Part shown: one piece after another, positions 8,592 to 13,872 of the stretch
Layout: every line of letters starts with the position of its first letter
How positions within the stretch are numbered: the stretch's first letter is position 1
Assembly: GCA_000316135.1 (NCBI GenBank)
Contig: JH994000.1
Location: 1-13,872, forward strand
Length of the DNA stretch: 13,872 bases
Origin: Trachipleistophora hominis
Taxonomy: Eukaryota; Microsporidia; Pleistophoridae
Direction of reading: 5' to 3'
Made by a program: the position numbers and the translations under genes
Notes under the pieces: generated by a model
The model's database searches: none
The model's input: the letters and a program-made list of their open reading frames with translations, nothing else
What the model was told of the DNA's origin: nothing

Positions 8592-8594
8592 CCC
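8592..8594 (+). promoter_or_regulatory. CCC start element, spacing 6
   Basis: CCC followed by TTTAGA and then the ATG at 8601, with TTTATAA around 8566-8572 about 30 bases before the ATG. It favours this start over the in-frame ATG at 8532. Confidence 0.5.
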
Positions 8595-8600
8595 TTTAGA

Positions 8601-9134
8601 ATGGCCAATTTCAGAGACAAAATTGACACGCACTTCCAGATAATTATGAACGAGGTGGGACTGGACCCGGTGCAAATGCAGTACTTCATTGCGAACCTGC
8701 CTATCGAGAAAAAAATGAAGATGATTTTGAGTGTGAGCAAGCGTAAGGCTAAAACGCTGATGTTTATTGATTTCTTTGGACAGCTCAAGAATGAGGCGTG
8801 TGCTGAGGCATTTTACTGCGTAAAAAAGACATACGAGGCTGGTTTGGAGCATATGAAAATGCTAAACGCCGCTAATTTTCTATGTGATGCGCTAGTACGC
8901 GGTGTTTTTGTATCCGAATACTTTGAGCTCATCGTTTTGTTCCAGAAAAGTGGCGTATCATTTCCAGAAAAGCTGTACGAAAATGTTCTTGTGCACGTTT
9001 TTATGAAAAACGTACGTATGAAGGAATTTGGATCGGTGCACAATTTATTTTTCGAATGGCTGGAAATGAACGCGAAGGGCGATACGTTGAGACTCAAGGC
9101 TGAAATGCTGAGGTCGAAAGTGCTGTGTGTGTAG
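8601..9134 (+). CDS. Formin, N-terminal part (GBD/FH3-like), ends at frameshift
   Basis: This frame encodes 177 residues from the ATG at 8601. Residues about 3-45 (FRDKIDTHFQIIMNEVGL, then FIANLPIEKKMKMIL) match the beginning of the formin GTPase-binding/FH3 region, whose 'L..ekK..li' segment is typical. The remainder is helical and repeat-like, as in the armadillo-type diaphanous inhibitory domain. The frame stops with TAG at 9132-9134. The same fold type continues without pause in the next frame (HILAKSEISNELNFLQYVV), so this is the front half of one formin. An upstream in-frame ATG at 8532 would add a hydrophobic leader that makes no sense for a cytosolic actin regulator; the CCC element also favours 8601. 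No Rho-binding specificity can be read from the sequence. Confidence 0.68.
   Translation: MANFRDKIDTHFQIIMNEVGLDPVQMQYFIANLPIEKKMKMILSVSKRKAKTLMFIDFFGQLKNEACAEAFYCVKKTYEAGLEHMKMLNAANFLCDALVRGVFVSEYFELIVLFQKSGVSFPEKLYENVLVHVFMKNVRMKEFGSVHNLFFEWLEMNAKGDTLRLKAEMLRSKVLCV
9124..9132 (+). repeat. TG dinucleotide run at the formin frame change
   Basis: The sequence TGTGTGTGT leads directly into the TAG stop (9132-9134) of the first formin frame. The second frame overlaps it. Going from the first to the second frame needs a net +1 (or -2) shift, which is exactly what the loss of one TG unit would create. A length change here is therefore the simplest explanation: a real polymorphism or mutation, or a sequencing or assembly error. 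Confidence 0.75.
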
Positions 9135-10923
9135 CAGCGTGCTGAGTCACATTCTTAAGCATATTTTGGCCAAGAGCGAAATTAGCAACGAATTAAATTT
9201 TCTGCAATACGTGGTGAACGATCCTTTTGTTGCCCATTTACTGCTGTCGCTGAATTTTCTGGGACTTATAACATCAAAAGTAAAAGACCGATCGGTTATT
9301 GATGGCTTGAAAGATACCAGTGTAATGCACAGTCACGAGTATACGAAGTTTTTGGACGGCGCGTTGAATTTCTGCGAGTTTAGCAAGGACAAGTTTCTTG
9401 AAAATGTAAAACGGGAGGTGAAGAAATACCTGGCGGATCAGTCGGTCAGATTGGCCGTGGAGCTCAAAGAAATCGAGAGAAACAAAACAGAATACATAAG
9501 AGTCTGTGCTGGCAAGGATGAGGAAGGAGCTGATGAAAGCGCTGTGAGTGGAGCTGAAAATAAGGAAAAAATTGGGGATGAAGCGGCAGGTGCTATAGGA
9601 ACGAATAATGGCGTGAAAAATGCATTAAACATGAGAATGGATGAGAGACAGGTCGTTATATCGAATAGAAACATAGAAAACCCGGCCGGTCCTGAAAACA
9701 TCGATCAATCATCAAACTTGAACAACAAAACAGGAATAAAAAACGAAATGGTCTGCAAAAACAAAACAGACATAGAAGAACTGACCAAGAAAATGAATGA
9801 CACTCTGCCTATCTCGAATAGCATAGATGTGAAAAAAGTTGGGGAGGAGGATAATAAAATGGCAAAACCGCCCAAAGTATTGAAAAAACCGCCTCGAAGA
9901 CCTCCTGGGAGGGCCGCTGTCAAAAAAACCAATCCTGAAATCGTGAAATGGCGTTCAAAGAGTTACAAGACGTTGCATTTGGAACGAAATAAATGCGAAA
10001 TATTCAAAAATTATGACGAAGACAAATTAATGAAGAAATTTACGGAGAATGATTTCGTACCCTTCATAAGGAAAGTAGAAAAAGTGAAGATTTTCAGCGA
10101 GGCAAAAGAAACAACCAAGGGAATCTTTCCGACAAAGAAGAGCTACGCTCTTTCGATTGCGCTTGGACGTGTTAAGGATGCGGATGAAACATTTATTAAG
10201 AAAATTATGAATCTGGAAATGGTCGATGAAAACGTGGTGAAACAGATTCTTACGTATTTTCCTACGGAGAACGAAATCGTACAAATCAAAGAGTGTGAAG
10301 ATCTTGGTCGGGCAGAGATGTTTTATAAGGTTGTAATTGCTGATATTGATATATTCTACGAGTGTTTGAATTGTATTCTGCTGAATTACATCTTAGATAG
10401 ATCTGAGATAATTAACATGATCGATATTTTGCAAAATGTTGTCTCGTACATCCTGGTCGATGAGTTTCTTGCAGAATTTGTAAATATATCACTTTTTGTT
10501 GTCAATATCATGAGCAAATGCGTGATAGAAGGATTTTTCATTGACAATCTGAACGAGTTCATCAGAGATGAGAACAAAAAGTTGTTTCATCTTATTCTGT
10601 CTAAAATGGAGACTACGTATAAGAGAAACGAATATTTATCACAGGCCAAAGCAATAAACTACGATCTTCTATGTGTAGAATACGAAGAAATTTTAGCATT
10701 GTATTCAAAGATAAAAGGTAATAAATACGAATTGATAGAAAACAAAAACGTAATGTTTATGGAAAATATAGATCATATAAAAGATAGATTTGACACCTTG
10801 AAGGAGAGTTATGCGAAGTTAAACAGCTATTTAGGCAAAAACGTTGATGAAAAAGGGTTTGAATTGCTCGACAGATTCTATGATAGAGCGGGTGTATATT
10901 ATAAAGCAAACAAAGGATGCTAA
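9127..10923 (+). CDS. Formin, FH1-FH2 part
   Basis: An open frame of 598 codons (numbered from 9127), continuing the formin from the preceding frame. Residues 1-110 complete the FH3-like helical region. Residues 115-245 are a charged, low-complexity linker. A short proline-rich FH1-like patch (KPPKVLKKPPRRPPGR) lies at 247-262; such segments bind profilin-actin. FH2 follows: a lasso-like region with W275, KKSYALSIALGRVK at 337-350 (I344 sits near the Ile essential in Bni1), FPTENEI at 378-384, and DLGRAEMF at 392-399 matching 'L.eaEqF'. A helical coiled post region runs to the end. FH2 dimers nucleate and elongate unbranched actin filaments. The normally conserved 'GNyMN' core reads VVNIMSK (458-464), so the knob is divergent. 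The first internal ATG (codon 67, 9325) falls inside FH3 and has no CCC element, arguing against an independent gene. Confidence 0.75.
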   Translation: MCSSVLSHILKHILAKSEISNELNFLQYVVNDPFVAHLLLSLNFLGLITSKVKDRSVIDGLKDTSVMHSHEYTKFLDGALNFCEFSKDKFLENVKREVKKYLADQSVRLAVELKEIERNKTEYIRVCAGKDEEGADESAVSGAENKEKIGDEAAGAIGTNNGVKNALNMRMDERQVVISNRNIENPAGPENIDQSSNLNNKTGIKNEMVCKNKTDIEELTKKMNDTLPISNSIDVKKVGEEDNKMAKPPKVLKKPPRRPPGRAAVKKTNPEIVKWRSKSYKTLHLERNKCEIFKNYDEDKLMKKFTENDFVPFIRKVEKVKIFSEAKETTKGIFPTKKSYALSIALGRVKDADETFIKKIMNLEMVDENVVKQILTYFPTENEIVQIKECEDLGRAEMFYKVVIADIDIFYECLNCILLNYILDRSEIINMIDILQNVVSYILVDEFLAEFVNISLFVVNIMSKCVIEGFFIDNLNEFIRDENKKLFHLILSKMETTYKRNEYLSQAKAINYDLLCVEYEEILALYSKIKGNKYELIENKNVMFMENIDHIKDRFDTLKESYAKLNSYLGKNVDEKGFELLDRFYDRAGVYYKANKGC

Positions 10924-11606
10924 TTAAGAGTGACATATATCCGTAGTATGAAAAAAGAAAAAAGTTTACATTGTACACGGATAAATGTACATTATTTAGG
11001 CTGTACGGAATGGTTAATAAATAATTTTTATGTATTTTGGTCTTAAAGCTCGAAACAGCATTCTTATACCACAAATAACAACTTTATGGTAATTATTAGG
11101 CTATAACTATGTTATGTTATTTACTTTATAATATCTTCTTAGAGTGCACATACTATAATATGAGCTTTTATTCTTTTTGCTGTTAAAATCATAAATGTTA
11201 TGGCAGTGAATGAGTGTTGAATCAAATAAAAGTCTTAATTTCTCATAATAATCCATTTAATATTACAAATCTCAATTAATATACTTATCTATTATAAACC
11301 TTTTCTGTATTTTCTTAAAATGTTGTAATATAATAATTGATAAATAATTTTCTTGTTAGTGATAAATAATACGGGTCAAGTTCATTGAAAAATGATTTAT
11401 TTGTTTTAACTGTATTGCTTTGATGACTATTTTTCTTCAATACAACCTATACATAATTAATCGACCCACCCAATGTTGTATCGCAGGATGCATTATTATA
11501 AAAAATTTTAATTTGAAGATATTCATTATTAGATTAGGATAAGAGTGTGTTTAAAATTTTAAAATATATTTATTGATATCGCATCTTTATTTCTCTGAAC
11601 GGTACA
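10924..11606. other. Intergenic, convergent 3' ends
   Basis: A/T-rich spacer between the formin and the convergent membrane-protein gene. An AATAAA at 11016-11021, 93 bases past the formin stop, could be its polyadenylation signal. A 12-codon ATG frame at 11473, preceded by two CCC runs, is too short to call. Confidence 0.4.
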
Positions 11607-11858
11607 TCAAGAATTATCGTATCGTACTGCAAGTACAACTAGCACAAAAAGTGCAGAATGAAGAATGATGCCGTATAATAGGTATTTATAGTTGATGTCT
11701 TTGAAATATATGGCCGTGACAGCTGCAGAAAGTAAAGCAAAGAATGACAGGACTAACATCGTAATATAAGAAATGTTAAATAGGCAATGTACGAGAAATA
11801 TGTACAATATTGTAATGCTTTGAAGGCATATAGCATATATTTGTGGTATTTTGATCAT
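11607..11858 (-). CDS. Small membrane protein, three predicted helices, 83 aa
   Basis: The frame starts at an ATG (11856-11858) and encodes 83 residues with three hydrophobic segments, about 7-27, 30-52 and 58-78, separated by very short loops (FKDINYK between the second and third). The C-terminus is short and polar. The size and regular spacing suggest a real membrane protein, not a chance frame. The minus-strand upstream sequence carries two CCC runs, about 20 and 26 bases before the ATG, further away than at the other genes. I cannot assign a family. The three-helix layout vaguely recalls the oligosaccharyltransferase subunit DAD1/Ost2 or an ER membrane complex subunit, but the characteristic DAD1 segments are missing and I do not propose that function. 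No signal peptide cleavage site is evident. Confidence 0.5.
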   Translation of the reverse strand: MIKIPQIYAICLQSITILYIFLVHCLFNISYITMLVLSFFALLSAAVTAIYFKDINYKYLLYGIILHSALFVLVVLAVRYDNS

Positions 11859-13017
11859 TTTTTCGAAGTTTGATAATGGGCGAGGGGCTTGTTTATGATT
11901 AATTTGGTTATCATGATAATTTTAATTATTTTTTTTTGCTTGAAGTCCGTTTAATTAACATCTCACATTTCCTCACTTACCAAACAAACTTTCCTGGTGC
12001 GCTGAGCACCGACCACGGTCTCGATGACAGTTGGTTTATGGAATTTAATTTTTTGATAACAAATATTTGTACCGTTTTAATGAATATGTTAGAATATAAC
12101 TGAATAAAAAACGCATATTTAAACCGCTTAAGGATCCTTACGATTACAACCATGTATAAGAAAACGTACTTTTTTATTTTTTCAAAGGTTAACTTATTAA
12201 CTTGTTTGGTTCGGCTATAATAGATTGTATTTGGTTATTTTTATACTTCTCGTGTAATTAATAAGCGCGATTATCAAATTAACGACGAAGAGCTATCGTC
12301 AATTTAACATTTTCTTCTATAACAAAAACAACTCGAAAGCTGATTTTTCAATCTTAAAAAAAATTATTTCACTTTTTGGGTATCAAATAAAAAGTCTCGT
12401 ATGTTTTGTACACTTCCAATATTCCAATACTTACACAGAATCTCTTATCAACGAACCTTAAAGAAAATATTTGCTACCACAAATTAATTTTTTTGGGTAC
12501 GACTGGAATGCAAACTCTGCTTATAATTAAGCCGGGTGAAGCAAGACTAAAAAGCAAACCAAGTGTACATTTTATCCACCAACACATCAGCATAAACTTT
12601 TGTTTTACAAACAGAATGGGATAGCTAGTTATAATAATAAAAAAACAGCTTAAAAGACAATTTCTTTTTTAAGGCAATTTAATTATAAAAATAATCGGCC
12701 TGTTAAAGGAAACATTAAAAAATATATTATTTCTTCTTTTCGTTACTATTGATAAGTTACACATTCTTATGAAATTTTCAGGTTTTTAACTCACTCAGCA
12801 ACCATTTGCGATCGATGCTTAGTGAAAATGCTATCACCCACCAATCAAAAATTAGTTCTTTAACTCCTTATGAGGAACGCGAACAAGAGGAAAACAGTAG
12901 ATTTAATGGAATTAAGAACAAAAAAGCATAAGTCCTAGCGAATGCATACCCATTTAAATTCCAGTTTTATAAATGGAACAGTGAAGGTTCGTAACAACTT
13001 ACCGTTTCTATTTATAA
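11859..13017. other. Gene-poor stretch before the right-edge retroelement relic
   Basis: About 1.15 kb with no supported gene. A 72-codon plus frame at 12406-12624 lacks an ATG start and shows no recognisable family. A plus frame at 12773-12931 contains TPYEEREQEENSRF, and NNLPFLFII is encoded just before the RT-like stretch. Both could be further debris of the same element, too weak to annotate separately. The bases nearest 11859 hold the upstream region of the minus-strand membrane-protein gene. Confidence 0.4.
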
Positions 13018-13385
13018 TCAAAAGGTGAAATAATATTTTCAGAATTTTATCCCAAATTGACTAATCATCTTGCAAGTTGTCTTTTTATTAATATGGTGGA
13101 TGAGCATGATGGCGAAAAGGTAATTTTTATATATGTACACCGATCTAATTTTACATTCTATAAATTTAGTAGCGCAGGTATTTTGAAATGCAATTTTTTA
13201 GCTGGCTATGCTATGTGGTTAAATATTTTATTCGACAAATTGATCAATAACTCCCTGGCTTATCCTGTTACCAATGCCAATGACGATATAAGTAGTTATT
13301 GTGTCCGGTAAGCATAGTTAAAGGTTACGTAAAAATTAGTGAAATATTTCATAGCAGCATCAATGTTTCCAGAGTGATCAATTAA
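13018..13385 (+). mobile_element. Decayed Ty3/gypsy-like reverse transcriptase
   Basis: An open frame (13018-13311) without a proper start codon follows the RT palm in order. YPKLTNHLASCLF resembles 'YPlP.idelld.L'. MVDEHDG resembles the 'lDl.dGY' block with the first catalytic Asp. SNFTF resembles 'kTAF'. FLAGYAMWLNILFDKLI resembles 'PFGL.NAP..Fq.lm...L'. NANDDI (13273-13290) sits at the 'YlDDI' position with both Asp residues kept. After a stop at 13309-13311, the adjoining frame (13311-13385) continues with YVKISEIFHSSINVS, like the 'H...v..if..L...~iN' that follows YxDD. The stop and frame change show it is a relic. It shares strand and pol order with the integrase-like frame that follows. 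Confidence 0.5.
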
Positions 13386-13536
13386 CCGAATAAATATTTA
13401 ATACGATTTTGGTACAACCAAGTAAATCTTCGATCCTTTTTTTCTTTTTTTCAACATACTAAAAATTGTACGATAATTTTTACAAAAGGCTAATTGTATA
13501 CAAATAAAAGAAAAAATTCAACCACAGCCTATGTGA

Positions 13537-13872
13537 TCAAATTTGTACAACTATATTGATGTGTGTGTCAAATATATTTTCCTATTCAAAAATGAACATA
13601 ATTCTGCGAATGAGGATTTTCTGATTTCGGAGCATCCAACAGATTTACAAATGCCTGGTTTATGGGAAACACGTGAATATATGAAAGAAATGCAGTCATT
13701 AGCGTATAATGTTACAAGTTGCACTCATGTAAGCTGGAAACTGCCCCGAAAATTGGTTATCCTTAACCACACGCATTACTATGGCCATATTGCAGGTATC
13801 AAAAAGCTTGTTTATCAGACACATCGCGACGTGATTGAAAAGAACTCCAACATTCAATTTAAAATTATTAAC
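13537..13872 (+). mobile_element. Integrase zinc-finger-like frame, runs off the right edge
   Basis: The frame is open from 13537 to the window end; the first ATG in it is at 13651. Residues encoded from 13741 read WKLPRKLVILNHTHYYGHIA, then GIKKLV (one residue before 13741 is Trp). They align with the gypsy integrase N-terminal zinc finger 'vvP..lr..il...H....~GH.G..kt', with His at 13768 and 13774, Gly-His at 13783-13788 and Gly at 13795. The Cys-x-x-Cys half should lie just beyond the edge. The segment follows the RT relic on the same strand, in the pol order expected, but the RNase H part between them is missing or unrecognisable (13386-13536 is low-complexity). It may be the better preserved half of a degraded element, or an expressed integrase-derived gene. 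Confidence 0.48.

Noticed and set aside
8532..8600. Upstream in-frame ATG of the formin with a hydrophobic leader
   Set aside because: A signal-like leader does not suit a cytosolic actin regulator, and the CCC and TATA-like elements sit before the ATG at 8601.
10757..11074. 105-codon minus-strand frame overlapping the formin 3' end
   Set aside because: Begins with TTG, overlaps FH2-coding sequence, no recognisable features.
12406..12624. 72-codon plus-strand frame, possibly retroelement protease
   Set aside because: No ATG start and no clear D-T/S-G protease motif; left unassigned.
188..12624. Shared ATGGGATAGCT at about 189 and 12615, considered as a repeat or attachment site
   Set aside because: Only 11 bases match with no extended similarity around either copy.
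1..13872. tRNA, rRNA or CRISPR array
   Set aside because: No T-loop-like sequence with matching stems, no rRNA signature, and no regularly spaced repeats were seen on either strand.

Overview
The window looks like a piece of a microsporidian (fungal-lineage intracellular parasite) nuclear genome. The recognisable proteins are eukaryotic: a Pam18/Tim14-type J-protein, a CAB4/CoaD-type phosphopantetheine adenylyltransferase, a FYRN/FYRC nuclear protein and a formin. They are intronless as far as can be seen, and the DNA is AT-rich. The chosen start codons of five genes have a CCC run 0-7 bases upstream, which fits the short CCC-type start-site element described for microsporidia. The long gene-poor spacers and many broken retroelement pieces suggest one of the larger, transposon-scarred microsporidian genomes. 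A Trachipleistophora/Vavraia-like lineage is possible, but the genus cannot be settled from sequence alone.

Layout. About 400-1850 (minus strand) holds decayed Ty3/gypsy-like retroelement pieces: an RT finger segment, a Gag-like segment and an RNase H-like segment. A small orphan minus-strand gene lies at 2024-2278, and an integrase-like remnant at 2433-2597 (minus). Then come the plus-strand genes: the mitosomal-type J-protein (2927-3151), the adenylyltransferase (3681-4952), the FYRN/FYRC protein (6432-7076), an integrase-like remnant (8086-8301), and a formin in two overlapping frames (8601-9134 and 9127-10923). A three-helix membrane protein follows on the minus strand (11607-11858). The right edge (13018-13872, plus) carries another decayed gypsy-like pol with RT and integrase zinc-finger signatures, running off the window.

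The genes are functionally independent: mitosomal import motor, coenzyme A synthesis, chromatin/transcription, and actin assembly. They do not form an operon or a novel multi-gene system. The most notable points are: (1) the formin is broken at a TG dinucleotide repeat exactly where the frame changes; (2) the CCC start element is shared by five genes and decides several starts; (3) the adenylyltransferase has a large lineage-specific N-terminal extension; (4) there are several layers of frame-broken retroelement debris, most of it too broken to appear as normal ORFs. All domain calls are by eye; no database search was run.
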